Assembly (NCBI GenBank): GCA_025961275.1
Contig: JAOQNJ010000001.1
Location: 3,245,353 to 3,309,352, forward strand
From: Providencia alcalifaciens
GTDB taxonomy: Bacteria > Pseudomonadota > Gammaproteobacteria > Enterobacterales > Enterobacteriaceae
Direction: 5' to 3'
Length of the DNA: 64,000 nucleotides
The position numbers and the translations under genes are program-made. Below, piece after piece: positions 37,857-47,346 of the stretch (its first letter is position 1; each line of letters opens with the position of its first letter). A model generated the notes under the pieces. The model did not search any database and had not been told where the DNA came from. It saw only the letters and a list, made by a program, of their open reading frames with translations.

Positions 37857-39106
37857 ATATTAAAACTCGCTTAAAAGTCATGTTGTTCCTGCAATATTTT
37901 GTCTGGGGAAGTTGGTTAATAACACTTGGCGCGTATATGATGAAAACGCTGAGCTTCTCCGGTGCTGAAGTTGGAATGGTTTATAGTGCAAAAGGGATTG
38001 CAGCTGTTTTAATGCCTGGAATAATCGGAATTATTGCAGATAAATATATTCCGGCTAACCGACTCTATACGCTCTGTCATATTGTTTGTGCCGCATCGTT
38101 ATTTTATGCAGCGACAGTAACAGATTCGACACTGATGTTTTGGGTAATGTTGATAAATGCGATGGCTTTTATGCCAACTATTGCGCTATCGAACTCAATT
38201 AGTTACTCCTCATTGAGTCAATATCAATTGGATTCCGTCGCGAATTTCCCACCAATTCGTGTATTTGGCACGGTTGGTTTTATTATCGCAATGTGGAGCA
38301 TTAGCTTATTAAAATTTGAATTAAGCAGTATGCAGCTTTATATTGCGGGTAGCTGTTCATTGGTGCTTGCGCTATATTCTCTAACATTACCGCATATCGC
38401 TGTTAATAAAAAATCCCTTTCATCGAGCTGGGTCAGTAAACTAGGACTTGATGCCTTAGTACTATTTAAAAAACCAGTCATGGCTGTTTTCTTTTTATTT
38501 GCGATGTTGCTGGGCGCGGTTCTACAAATTACCAATACTTTTGGTAGCCCATTCTTACACGACTTTGCTCGTGACCCTCTGTATCACGATAGCTTAATTG
38601 TTCAGTATCCATCTATTTTGTTATCTATTTCACAGATGGCAGAAGTCTGCTTTATTTTAGCGATTCCATTCTTTTTGAAACGTTATGGTATTAAAACCGT
38701 GATGCTGCTGAGCATGTTAGCTTGGACATTAAGATTTGGTTTCTTTGCTTTTGGTGATCCATCTGCAATCGGTTTGATGTTCTTGATCTTCTCGATGATT
38801 GTGTATGGTTGTGCTTTTGACTTCTTCAATATATCGGGTTCTATCTTTATTGAAAAAGAAGTTGATCATCGTATGAGAGCAAGTGCTCAAGGGTTGTTTA
38901 TGACGATGGTTAATGGCGTTGGCGCTTATTTTGGGGCGATATTAAGTGGTATTGTCGTTGATTACTTTAGTATTGACGGCGTCAAAGATTGGCAAACAAT
39001 TTGGTTAGTATTTGCTTCTTATACGGTTATTCTCGCCGTTATTTTTTACTTCACTTTCCATTATCACCACAATAGGGAAGATGAGTTAAAAGTGACGAAA
39101 GTGTAA
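37853..39106 (+). CDS. Nucleoside:H+ symporter family permease, XapB/NupG-like
   Basis: The 417-residue inner-membrane MFS protein of the NHS family has twelve helices. The N-terminus LKVMLFLQYFVWGSWLITLGAYM is the family hallmark shared by NupG, XapB and YegT. It overlaps the preceding gene by four bases and completes an xapA-EamA-xapB unit. Proton-coupled import of a purine nucleoside is expected. Assigning XapB rather than NupG rests on the neighbour xapA. A hairpin follows after 18 bp. Confidence 0.83.
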   Translation: MNIKTRLKVMLFLQYFVWGSWLITLGAYMMKTLSFSGAEVGMVYSAKGIAAVLMPGIIGIIADKYIPANRLYTLCHIVCAASLFYAATVTDSTLMFWVMLINAMAFMPTIALSNSISYSSLSQYQLDSVANFPPIRVFGTVGFIIAMWSISLLKFELSSMQLYIAGSCSLVLALYSLTLPHIAVNKKSLSSSWVSKLGLDALVLFKKPVMAVFFLFAMLLGAVLQITNTFGSPFLHDFARDPLYHDSLIVQYPSILLSISQMAEVCFILAIPFFLKRYGIKTVMLLSMLAWTLRFGFFAFGDPSAIGLMFLIFSMIVYGCAFDFFNISGSIFIEKEVDHRMRASAQGLFMTMVNGVGAYFGAILSGIVVDYFSIDGVKDWQTIWLVFASYTVILAVIFYFTFHYHHNREDELKVTKV

Positions 39107-39124
39107 AATCATCACGATAAGTTG

Positions 39125-39157
39125 GTACCTGCTCTTTGCTTCAATGTGAGCAGGTAC
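39125..39157 (+). terminator. Hairpin after the nucleoside operon
   Basis: GTACCTGCTC (39125-39134) pairs perfectly with GAGCAGGTAC (39148-39157) with a 13-nt loop. Only GTT follows, so termination may be factor-assisted. Confidence 0.5.
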
Positions 39158-39198
39158 GTTCAATGATTAGTGTGCGCTTTATATTTACTACAATAAAA

Positions 39199-39990
39199 TT
39201 ATTTTGTTTTTATTATTAACGAATAAGATACAATTTTTGAAAAATTAATAGTGAATAGTATCTTTTCATTATGAGCTAGCGGTAAATCACCTTTATCTCT
39301 ATTTTTTTTAAATTTAGCAATAATAAATTTTTTGAATAAATTTAGCTTATTTTTTCTTTTATGAGATGGTATCCAAGAGCCACTAAAGTGATGAATCGAA
39401 TAATTTATTTTTTCATACTCAGGGCTGCAAAAGTAATATGAGGGATAAATAATTGCATTATCGGTTAAATTTGATTGTAGCGAACCGTCATATGGAGGGT
39501 TCAAGTTAAATTCGCTAGAAAAAAAACGACTAATTTTAAATGTATTAGGCTCTAGATTTAGCTGCCCATCGACTTCAAATGTGATCTTATCATAATCAGA
39601 CAGTAAACCTTTAATAATGGTAGATTCTTTTGATGAGGCCATGGTTGCTGTTATCGGAAAGTACTTTCCGTCGTATAATTCATATCCACTAAAAAAATCT
39701 AATGTTAAAAAGTCATCAAAGCTTTTAGTAACTTCGACATCTGTATCAAGATAAATTCCTCCGTGTTTATACAGATCATAAAGTCTTATATAATCAGATA
39801 CAAAAGCCCATTTTTTGTTTTCATAGGCTTCATGTACATAAGCGTTATCTATATTTTTAAGGCACTCGTTACCCCATTCCATGATTTTATAATCAGGAAG
39901 GTGTTTTTTCCATGTTGCGATGCAATCTAAAACAAATTGAGGTTTTTGATTATCTCCAATCCAGATATAGTGAATTATTTTAGGTATCAA
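39199..39990 (-). CDS. GT32-family glycosyltransferase (DXD sugar-binding)
   Basis: The 263-residue protein begins IPKIIHYIWIGD, the hallmark of the capsular/mannosyl GT32 group. The catalytic segment is SDYIRLYDLYKHGGIYLDTD, containing the DXD motif that binds nucleotide sugar and metal. A C-terminal HHFSGSW follows. It probably adds a sugar to LPS or a surface polysaccharide in the cytoplasm. It is isolated, with no operon partner on its strand, and AT-rich like the adjacent glycosyltransferase genes. Donor and acceptor are unknown. Confidence 0.8.
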   Translation of the reverse strand: MIPKIIHYIWIGDNQKPQFVLDCIATWKKHLPDYKIMEWGNECLKNIDNAYVHEAYENKKWAFVSDYIRLYDLYKHGGIYLDTDVEVTKSFDDFLTLDFFSGYELYDGKYFPITATMASSKESTIIKGLLSDYDKITFEVDGQLNLEPNTFKISRFFSSEFNLNPPYDGSLQSNLTDNAIIYPSYYFCSPEYEKINYSIHHFSGSWIPSHKRKNKLNLFKKFIIAKFKKNRDKGDLPLAHNEKILFTINFSKIVSYSLIIKTK

Positions 39991-40200
39991 AATCTCTTCC
40001 TATCATTTTATTAACATATAGATTGATCATAATTCATTTGTAACTATTTTAGTTATGGAAAATTATATTTTTTATACTGTATAAAAAATCCTGTGATGCA
40101 TAGTGCTACTTTAATAATACATCAAATTAGCTAAAATCGATTTTTCATTCCCGTTTTCTTCTTTTCTCTTTTTCACTGATTTGCTAGTATCTATCAAAAC

Positions 40201-41177
40201 GTGATTGAACAAGTGATACCATTGCTAGATGATTGCTGTGGGTATTCTAATGATATGTTTAATATTGCCTATGGGGTAGATGAGAATTTGCTTTATGGTA
40301 CTGGGATTTCAATAGTATCCATCCTATTGAATAATAACGATATTAATTTTAATATTTACCGACGCTTTTAATCAATAGCAAGAAAAATTATTTTCTATGC
40401 TATCGAAGCAATACAAGACACCTATCACGATTTACTTACTAAATACGGATATCCTCCAAAAACTACCCACTAATAAATTATGGTCTAATGCGATGTACTT
40501 TAGATTGATAATTTCTGATTATTTTTTTGAAAAATTGGATAAATTTCTTTATTTAGATGCTGATATAATTTGTCAATCTAACTTATCTGAACTACAGCAA
40601 ATGACGATTGATAATCATATCGCAATTGTTGTCACTGATCGTGATGAAGTAATATAGAAAAAGAGAACAGAGGAATTAAAAACACCAGAAATAAAAAAAG
40701 GATATTTTAATTCAGGTGTTATGCTCATTAATGTGAATATGTGGCGAGAAGAGAATGTAACTAAGAAAACGCTAGATTTATTATCAAGTGAAGACTCTAA
40801 AAATATATTTTCATATTATGCATCAAGATGCATTAAATATTACTCTTACAGGTAAAGTAAAGTTTATTGATAAAAAATATAACTCTCAGTTTAGTATTAA
40901 CTATGAATTAAAGAAAGATAAAAAAACAATAATTAATAATAATGCTATCTTAATTCACTATATTGGTCTAACAAAACCATGGCATAGCTGGGGTGAGTAC
41001 AAGAGTACATAAGCATTCAGACATGCGAAAAATAACTCCCGGTGGGTAAAACTATCTTTTTTATTACCTAAAACATCAATGCAATAACGTTATTCTGCAA
41101 AAAATATATTTAATAATCACTATAAATGCAAAGGCATAGAATATTTATTTTTGTATTTTTTGAGTGAAATTCGTTAG
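40201..41177 (+). pseudogene. Decayed GT8 glycosyltransferase gene
   Basis: Three frames together give a WaaI/WaaJ-like GT8 protein: FNIAYGVDENLLYGTGISIV (frame from 40201, stop 40369), then NAMYFRLI with FLYLDADIIC (40397 on), then KGYFNSGVMLINVNMW, then FSINYELKK with HYIGLTKPWHSW (40788 on). At least two frameshifts and stops at 40655, 41010 and about 41083 break it. It aligns over most of its length with the intact GT8 genes at 53.3 and 55.5 kb, and the C-terminal part fades out by 41177. No ATG start is evident. It is a former LPS core transferase copy. Confidence 0.85.
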
Positions 41178-41210
41178 TTTTTAATATATGTAGGTATATC
41201 CCTATATATA

Positions 41211-41996
41211 TTAAAACTTTAATGATCGGAAAAATCTTCTTGTTTGTAATAGTAAGTAAGCTATTTTAGTTTCAATATTTCCTTTTTTTCTTCTAGGCGA
41301 TTTTTTTAGCCTATTAGAATTTTCAATTCTATCTTTTTCAAGATTACTATTTTCAATAGATACAATTGGATGTTTAACAATCTCAGTTAAAAAGTACTCA
41401 TTTACAATCTTAAATTTATGAAATAATCCCCATGCGTCTGCAACATAAAAGTATTCATCAAAGAGATCAATTAATTTTTTGCACTCCTCACGATGAATTA
41501 AATAACAGCAAGTACGGGATATTTTATTCGGAGTATAAGTTACTTTTCTAAAGATAATGTTATTAATATTTATTGTATTAATAAGACTTAACGATATACG
41601 ATTTCTTGAGATTAAACCTTCTTGTCCACCTAGTAAGTAAATGTTTTTTTTTCTTAATAATGACGTTTTTCCACTTTCTAATTGTTCAATTAGTCCCGAG
41701 AGTTGTTCATTAATGATGGCATCATCTTCAAAAATAAGAGCCCATTCTATGTCACTGTTAATGATTTTCTTGTATATGGATTGGTGACTTAAGCTACAAG
41801 CAACCTCATTAGCGGTAACAAGCCCACTAAATTGATAGTTTAGGGATTCTAGGTAATCAGGTTGCAGATTTTTTCCTTCGATAGCATCGATTACAGTCCA
41901 AGATAAATTTTGTGCTGATAATGCATTGGTAATGTTGTTTCTACGTTCAATATCTTTTTTTAATGAAACTATAAAAATAGGGACGGTGCTTTTCAT
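41211..41996 (-). CDS. GT25-family LPS glycosyltransferase
   Basis: The protein begins PIFIVSLKKDIERR, the usual start of family 25 glycosyltransferases, followed by WTVIDAIEGK, ACSLSHQSIYK and the metal-binding WALIFEDDA near residue 96. The C-terminus is highly basic. The start at 41996 gives 261 residues beginning MKSTVPIF; an in-frame start at 42047 would add 17 residues without a typical motif. Family members add galactose or other hexoses to lipooligosaccharide. It is AT-rich and stands alone beside a broken GT8 gene. Confidence 0.8.
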   Translation of the reverse strand: MKSTVPIFIVSLKKDIERRNNITNALSAQNLSWTVIDAIEGKNLQPDYLESLNYQFSGLVTANEVACSLSHQSIYKKIINSDIEWALIFEDDAIINEQLSGLIEQLESGKTSLLRKKNIYLLGGQEGLISRNRISLSLINTININNIIFRKVTYTPNKISRTCCYLIHREECKKLIDLFDEYFYVADAWGLFHKFKIVNEYFLTEIVKHPIVSIENSNLEKDRIENSNRLKKSPRRKKGNIETKIAYLLLQTRRFFRSLKF

Positions 41997-42047
41997 CTCA
42001 AATCCAGTGTTTTCATATTGCTCTCTTCGATTATAAAGAAAAAACAA

Positions 42048-42749
42048 TATTGTGTCTGCTTTATTAAATCAATTTACACGGTTATATAATTGTTTTTTTT
42101 TGAGTTTATCTAACACAAGTTATCATGGCAGTCATTCTGAAAACATAGCGTACACCGTATAGTTGTTATTCTTGTGCTAATTTAATGAACAATTCGTATC
42201 TGTTTTTTAATACACAATACAAAAAATACTCTTCCTCTATGGATGTCCTTGTTTTAATTAAGGCTTTTTCATGGATCATAAAGTTAAGACTTTTTCTAAG
42301 TAATTATATATACGTGATTCTTTTCTGTAAATCGTTTTGACTAACATTATTATTCTTAATTAACGCTTATTTTTCAAGCTCGTAAATTTAAGTTTATTAG
42401 CTTTTAATTTGGTGAACAGTCATATTGATGGCTGATTGCTCATGCTGCAATATTGGGGGTATTTTTGTAACTTTATTTCTAAAAAAGATTAATTATTAAT
42501 CTATCTTACATGCAGATTGTGTTAAATAATGAATAATTGATCTAAGTCAATAAATTGATGTTTTTATCTCAAATCTTATCTAAAAAGCGCATACTTAAAC
42601 ATGAATTTAGCAGTGATTTTATAATCAGTTACTGGTTACATGTTTTTATTGTCGTGTCCTGTTCAATCGATAGAGATTGTCTATACTGAATATTCGCTAG
42701 GTAGACTATTGCCATCACAAAGTAGCCTGAACATATTTAGGAGTGAATA
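42048..42749. other. Gap upstream of dps
   Basis: This 702-bp AT-rich stretch has no supported gene. A CTATACT box at 42681-42687, 63 bp before the dps start, has the C at -13 and the TATACT core favoured by sigma-S RNA polymerase and is the likely dps -10 element. Confidence 0.5.
42681..42687 (+). promoter_or_regulatory. Candidate sigma-S type -10 box of dps
   Basis: TGTCTATACT here contains CTATACT, a near-ideal stationary-phase -10 element, with no good -35, 63 bp upstream of the Dps start. Stationary-phase control of dps is well established in E. coli. Confidence 0.45.
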
Positions 42750-43274
42750 ATGAGCAAAGCTAAAGAACTACAAATTCGTCCCCTCAAAACCCCAACCGAT
42801 TTAACACCGGAAGCAACCAAAGATATCAGCGGAGCAATGAATGCGATATTGGCGGATATTTTTGCTATTTATCTGAAAACAAAAAACTTCCATTGGCACA
42901 TGAGTGGACCTCATTTCCGCGACTATCATTTATTACTGGATGAGCATGGCGATCAACTTTATGCCATGACTGACCCTATTGCTGAACGGGTTCGTAAAAT
43001 TGGTGGCGTGACACTTCACTCCATTAGCCAAATATCTAAAATGCAAAGAATTAAAGATAATAATGCCGAATATGTTGAGCCGTTAGATATGCTCGCAGAG
43101 CTCTGTGAAGATAATAAACAGCTAGCTGCTGAATTCCGTGAAGCACATGAAGTCTGTGCAAATTATGGTGATTTCTCTACCACTAGTCTTATTGAAAATT
43201 GGATTGATGAAACTGAGCGTCGTGTTTGGTTCTTATTCGAAGCTTGCCGCGAAGCCAAAACATCCGGTCATTAG
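42750..43274 (+). CDS. dps: DNA starvation/stationary-phase protection protein Dps
   Basis: Dps forms a ferritin-like dodecamer that oxidises and stores iron and protects DNA. The 174-residue protein has the ferroxidase segment KNFHWHMSGPHFRDYHLLLDE near residue 45, with the histidine and acidic ligands, and a helical C-terminal half. The sequence GPHFRDYHLLLDEHGDQLY differs clearly from E. coli Dps and recalls versions I associate with alphaproteobacteria, so a non-orthologous origin is possible. GGAG lies 6 nt before ATG 42750. The gene stands alone between terminators. Confidence 0.88.
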   Translation: MSKAKELQIRPLKTPTDLTPEATKDISGAMNAILADIFAIYLKTKNFHWHMSGPHFRDYHLLLDEHGDQLYAMTDPIAERVRKIGGVTLHSISQISKMQRIKDNNAEYVEPLDMLAELCEDNKQLAAEFREAHEVCANYGDFSTTSLIENWIDETERRVWFLFEACREAKTSGH

Positions 43275-43294
43275 TTTTAATCTTTTTGTCAAAA

Positions 43295-43316
43295 GCCTCC
43301 CATCTATCTGGGGGGC
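43295..43316 (+). terminator. Hairpin after dps
   Basis: GCCTCCC (43295-43301) pairs with GGGGGGC (43310-43316) with one T-G pair and an 8-nt loop, 20 bp after the stop. There is no strong T run. Confidence 0.4.
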
Positions 43317-43503
43317 AATATCTTTATATTGAAAAACACTTCACCGAAAAAAAGATTAAAAATGTTTTTGGTATGTTGTTATTTCTCGTTTTCTCTTTCT
43401 AAATTATAGCCTGACTGCTGCTAAATCTCATCTACGGTGATATTGTTCAAATTACTTTCATGCATATCAAGCATCTGATATTTCACTTAGATCACGATAA
43501 ACC

Positions 43504-43540
43504 ACAAAAAAGCCAGCGAATACGCTATATCGGCTGGCTT
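43504..43540 (-). terminator. Terminator of yicC
   Basis: On the minus strand AAGCCAGC pairs with GCTGGCTT (43540-43533 with 43517-43510), followed by TTTTTTG. It lies 30 bp beyond the yicC stop. Confidence 0.8.
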
Positions 43541-43569
43541 AATGATGTGTTCTGAAATGCTAAGAAAGG

Positions 43570-44433
43570 TTATTCGATGTTCTGAATCTGTTCGCGCATT
43601 TGTTCAATCAAGACTTTCAGCTCTACTGCCGAATTAGTGACATCACTGTTTATTGATTTTGAAGCTAGTGTGTTTGATTCGCGGTTAAACTCTTGCATCA
43701 TAAAGTCTAGGCGACGACCGTTGGCTTCTTTCTTCTTGAGAATATTACGAGTTTCTTTGACATGTGCTTCAAGTCTATCGAGCTCTTCGGTGACATCAAC
43801 ACGCTGAGCTAAGAGAATAAGCTCTTGTTCCAAGCGGTTGCTATCAACTTGGATGTCTGCGTCATCTAACTTAGCTTGCAGGCGATCACGCTGCCATTGT
43901 AAGATTTCAGGCATATGTTGGCGCACTTTTGCCACTTCGACAAGAACACCATCAAGCCTTTGTTCAATGAGAGCATGTAAGGCCGCACCTTCAGTTTCAC
44001 GACTTTCAATAAACGCATCTAGCGTTTTATTCAGTCCAGCTAATAGTTGCTCACTGATAGCATCTAAGTCTTGTTCGCCAGCAGACATCACACCAGGCCA
44101 ACGCAAAATTTCTAATGGATTAATTTCACCTTCGTGACTGTAATTCTTGACCCAATTTGCTGCACTGATAATTTGGCGAGCTAAATCTTCGTTAAGGATC
44201 AGTTCACTACGATTGGTACCATCAAGCTCAAAACGTAGGTTACACTCAACTTTACCTCGAGTTAGCCGTGCACGAATACGTTCACGGATCACAGGTTCAA
44301 GGCTTCTGAATTGCTCAGGCAGGCGGATATAAGTTTCTAGATAACGCTGGTTAACGGAACGCAGCTCCCAGGCCGCACTCCCCCATTCACCCTTGATATC
44401 ACTGCGGGCAAAAGCGGTCATACTACGGATCAT
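43570..44433 (-). CDS. yicC: YicC-family endoribonuclease
   Basis: The 287-residue length equals E. coli YicC. The N-terminus IRSMTAFARSD and WELRSVNQRYLETYIRLPE, and the C-terminus GRRLDFMMQEFNRESNTLASKS, are the family's most conserved parts; the middle is helical. YicC proteins are reported as RNA endonucleases acting on small RNAs. It is divergent from rph with 122 bp between, the standard Enterobacterales arrangement, so the two share a regulatory region. Confidence 0.93.
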   Translation of the reverse strand: MIRSMTAFARSDIKGEWGSAAWELRSVNQRYLETYIRLPEQFRSLEPVIRERIRARLTRGKVECNLRFELDGTNRSELILNEDLARQIISAANWVKNYSHEGEINPLEILRWPGVMSAGEQDLDAISEQLLAGLNKTLDAFIESRETEGAALHALIEQRLDGVLVEVAKVRQHMPEILQWQRDRLQAKLDDADIQVDSNRLEQELILLAQRVDVTEELDRLEAHVKETRNILKKKEANGRRLDFMMQEFNRESNTLASKSINSDVTNSAVELKVLIEQMREQIQNIE

Positions 44434-44555
44434 AATTCGTTCCTATAAAAATGAATATCATGGGATTATAGCGCTATGAATGATCTCAAGATAGGCATTA
44501 TCGGTTTAAGGACGTATAATGCGCGACAAATTAAGCAGAAAACGGAGATAACACC

Positions 44556-45269
44556 ATGCGTCCAGCAGACAGAATGGCAGACCAAATGCGCCCGATTAAA
44601 ATCACTCGTAACTACACTAAGCATGCGGAAGGATCTGTTCTTATTGAGTTTGGCGACACTAAGGTGTTATGTAATGCAACTATAGAAGAAGGCGTACCCC
44701 GTTTTCTGAAAGGCCAAGGTCAAGGTTGGATAACGGCTGAATATGGCATGTTACCTCGTGCGACTAATTCACGTAACCAACGTGAAGCCGCAAGAGGAAA
44801 GCAAACGGGCCGCACAATGGAAATTCAACGATTGATTGCTCGCTCATTACGTGCAGCCGTTGATCTGAAAAAATTAGGTGAGTATACCATCACGCTAGAC
44901 TGTGATGTATTACAAGCTGATGGCGGTACACGTACTGCGGCAATTTCGGGTGCTTGTGTTGCGTTAGTTGATGCTCTCAACAAAATGGTTGAGCAAGGTA
45001 AATTGGCAAAAAGCCCATTAAAATCCATGGTTGCTGCGGTTTCTGTGGGTATCGTTAATCAAGAAGCACTATGTGATCTTGAATACGTTGAAGATTCTGC
45101 CGCAGAAACAGATATGAATGTTGTCATGATGGAGGATGGGCGCATGATTGAGGTGCAAGGCACCGCCGAAGGTGAACCGTTCAGTCATGAAGAACTTCTC
45201 GAACTATTGGCACTGGCGAAAACAGGAATAACATCCATTTTCGAAGCTCAACGAGAAGCGTTGAAATAG
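44556..45269 (+). CDS. rph: Ribonuclease PH
   Basis: RNase PH trims tRNA 3' ends using phosphate. The 237-residue frame is intact, unlike the frameshifted E. coli K-12 allele. It starts [20 protein letters not shown] and shows the phosphate-site and metal-site segments [14 protein letters not shown]-like (residues 75-90) and [18 protein letters not shown] near residue 117. GGAG lies upstream of ATG 44556. The next gene is pyrE after a terminator-like hairpin, so rph translation likely controls read-through as in E. coli. Confidence 0.96.
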   Translation: MRPADRMADQMRPIKITRNYTKHAEGSVLIEFGDTKVLCNATIEEGVPRFLKGQGQGWITAEYGMLPRATNSRNQREAARGKQTGRTMEIQRLIARSLRAAVDLKKLGEYTITLDCDVLQADGGTRTAAISGACVALVDALNKMVEQGKLAKSPLKSMVAAVSVGIVNQEALCDLEYVEDSAAETDMNVVMMEDGRMIEVQGTAEGEPFSHEELLELLALAKTGITSIFEAQREALK

Positions 45270-45283
45270 AACCATTTTTAATA

Positions 45284-45308
45284 GGCGGCTGAAATAGCCG
45301 CCTTTTTT
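45284..45308 (+). terminator. Intercistronic terminator, probable pyrE attenuator
   Basis: GGCGGCT pairs perfectly with AGCCGCC with a 5-nt loop, followed by six T, only 14 bp after the rph stop. In E. coli the equivalent hairpin gives UTP-sensitive attenuation: ribosomes close behind polymerase on rph prevent hairpin formation and allow pyrE transcription. The placement here is the same. Confidence 0.85.
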
Positions 45309-45391
45309 ATGTCTTGTGGTTTTCGGCAGTCACAAGATATACGTAACGTTATGTTCAACATATTTATGATAATTATTAAGGAGATTGACCC

Positions 45392-46033
45392 ATGAAAGCC
45401 TATCAGCGCGAATTTATAGAGCTTGCGATGAAAAAACAGGTACTTAAATTTGGTGAGTTTACGCTGAAGTCAGGTCGTAAAAGCCCTTATTTCTTTAATG
45501 CAGGGTTATTTAATACAGGACGTGATTTGGCACTTGTCGGTCGTTTCTACGCACAAGCACTCATTGAGAGCGCAATTGACTGTGATGTCATTTTTGGGCC
45601 TGCATATAAAGGGATCCCAATTGCAACTACCGCTGCGGTAGCACTTGCTGAGCATCATGATATCGATATGCCATATTGCTTTAATCGTAAAGAAGCGAAA
45701 GATCATGGCGAGGGCGGTACGTTGGTTGGAAGTCCACTACAAGGTCGTGTGGTTGTAGTTGATGATGTTATTACGGCAGGCACTGCGATCCGTGAATCGA
45801 TGGAAATTATTAAGCAGCAAAATGCAACGCTCAGTGGTGTGCTTTTGTCCCTTGATCGCCAAGAGAAAGGCAAGGGGGAGATTTCAGCAGTACAGGAAGT
45901 TGAGCGCGACTATGGTTGTAAAGTCTATTCAATCATCACTATGAGTGATTTGATTGCATATTTAGCGGAACGTGAAGATATGCAAGAACACCTTATTGCG
46001 ATGCGAACTTATCGTCAGCAATACGGTATTTAA
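45392..46033 (+). CDS. pyrE: Orotate phosphoribosyltransferase
   Basis: PyrE makes orotidine 5'-phosphate from orotate and PRPP in pyrimidine synthesis. The length is 213 residues, the same as E. coli. The PRPP-binding motif is [16 protein letters not shown] near residue 120; the catalytic loop holds [13 protein letters not shown] near residue 98. AAGGAG lies before ATG 45392. It sits in the rph-pyrE pair behind the attenuator. Confidence 0.97.
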   Translation: MKAYQREFIELAMKKQVLKFGEFTLKSGRKSPYFFNAGLFNTGRDLALVGRFYAQALIESAIDCDVIFGPAYKGIPIATTAAVALAEHHDIDMPYCFNRKEAKDHGEGGTLVGSPLQGRVVVVDDVITAGTAIRESMEIIKQQNATLSGVLLSLDRQEKGKGEISAVQEVERDYGCKVYSIITMSDLIAYLAEREDMQEHLIAMRTYRQQYGI

Positions 46034-46065
46034 GAAAAAAGCCCTCGCCCAAATAGCGGGCGGGG
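46034..46065 (-). terminator. Terminator between convergent pyrE and slmA
   Basis: GC-rich arms (46041-46050 and 46056-46065) form an imperfect hairpin. On the minus strand it is followed by TTTTTTC, so it mainly ends slmA transcription; on the plus strand it starts directly after the pyrE stop. Confidence 0.75.
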
Positions 46066-46081
46066 TGAGTAGTATAATCGG

Positions 46082-46681
46082 TTATTGTAACTGAGCTACA
46101 ATTAAAGGCCAGCGTGCTTCGAATTCTACTGTTGGCCGATAACGGAATTCAGAGCGCACAAAACGAGATAACATCCCTTCACAAAATGCCAGCAATTGAG
46201 TCGCGAGAAGTGATTCATCATGGTTAAAACCATGCCCATCACGTATTTTTTTCTCTTTTAATACCTGCCGTAATTGCGATTCAATTCTTTCAAATAATTG
46301 ATTTATACGCCCTTGAAGTCTATCTTGCTCAAACATTAGTGCATGCCCTGTAATGATCCGGGTCAGGCCTGGGTTTTTTTCTGAGAAGCCCAAAATGAGT
46401 GCTAAAATAAGCTTAATTCGAGTAAGAGTATCTTTTTCATCGTTTAGGATGAGATTTATGCGTGAAATTAATGAGTCCTCGATAAACTCGATTAAACTAT
46501 CGAACATTTTCGTTTTACTTGGAAAATGGCGATAGAGCGCTGCTTCAGATACACCTACATTTGCCGCAAGTTTTGCGGTTGTAATACGTTGACTACCATC
46601 ACTACTTTCCAACATTAACGCAAGTGATTGCAAAATCTCTTCGCGTCTGTTGCGTTTTTTTGTTATCGCTTTTTCTGCCAT
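46082..46681 (-). CDS. slmA: Nucleoid occlusion factor SlmA
   Basis: SlmA is a TetR-family DNA-binding protein that blocks FtsZ ring assembly over the chromosome. The length is 199 residues (198 in E. coli). The helix-turn-helix [28 protein letters not shown] lies at residues 38-65 and the rest is helical. It keeps the conserved place between pyrE and dut. No ligand-regulated target gene is implied; members bind chromosomal sites. Confidence 0.96.
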   Translation of the reverse strand: MAEKAITKKRNRREEILQSLALMLESSDGSQRITTAKLAANVGVSEAALYRHFPSKTKMFDSLIEFIEDSLISRINLILNDEKDTLTRIKLILALILGFSEKNPGLTRIITGHALMFEQDRLQGRINQLFERIESQLRQVLKEKKIRDGHGFNHDESLLATQLLAFCEGMLSRFVRSEFRYRPTVEFEARWPLIVAQLQ

Positions 46682-46890
46682 GTCTGATAAGACCCCTGCT
46701 AAAACAGCAAAACAAACTATCTAAAATTTTGCCCTGAGTAAACAAAAATACAGGGCAAAAAGCAAACAAATAGAGTTTTAGTGGCTTGCTCTATATTGTC
46801 TATTCTTTGGTAAACTCACTGGTAACTTTATTGTTATTCCATTATTTAAAATATGAATTTGATTTTACCAGTGAAGGAGGATAACCAAAT

Positions 46891-47346
46891 TTATTGGCGA
46901 CCAGAGTGACCAAAACCACCAGTACCACGTTCGGTTGCATCAAAGTCATCCACAATATTAAATTGTGCTTGTACAACAGGAACGAAAACCATTTGAGCCA
47001 TACGCTCACCGGGTTCGATGGTGAACGTTTTATTGCCTCTATTCCAGACGGATACCATTAATGGACCTTGGTAGTCAGAATCGATTAGACCCACTAAATT
47101 ACCTAGAACAACCCCATGCTTATGGCCAAGCCCTGAGCGAGGAAGAATGACAGCTGCAAGTTGTTCATCAGCGATATGGATAGCCAGCCCTGTTTGGATG
47201 AGCTCAGTTTGGCCTGGCGCTAAATCAATTGGTGCGTCAAGGCAAGCACGCAAATCTAACCCTGCGGAGCCAGATGTTGCGTAAGTAGGCAACGGAAATT
47301 CATTACCAATACGGGGATCAAGAATTTTTAGATCGATGTTTTTCAT
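46891..47346 (-). CDS. dut: dUTP diphosphatase
   Basis: Dut hydrolyses dUTP to dUMP, keeping uracil out of DNA and supplying thymidylate synthesis. From ATG 47346 it is 151 residues, the E. coli length; an in-frame start at 47367 adds seven residues and lies inside coaBC. Motifs: [44 protein letters not shown] and the C-terminal [12 protein letters not shown]-loop-like arm. It overlaps the coaBC 3' end by 29 bp. Confidence 0.97.
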   Translation of the reverse strand: MKNIDLKILDPRIGNEFPLPTYATSGSAGLDLRACLDAPIDLAPGQTELIQTGLAIHIADEQLAAVILPRSGLGHKHGVVLGNLVGLIDSDYQGPLMVSVWNRGNKTFTIEPGERMAQMVFVPVVQAQFNIVDDFDATERGTGGFGHSGRQ

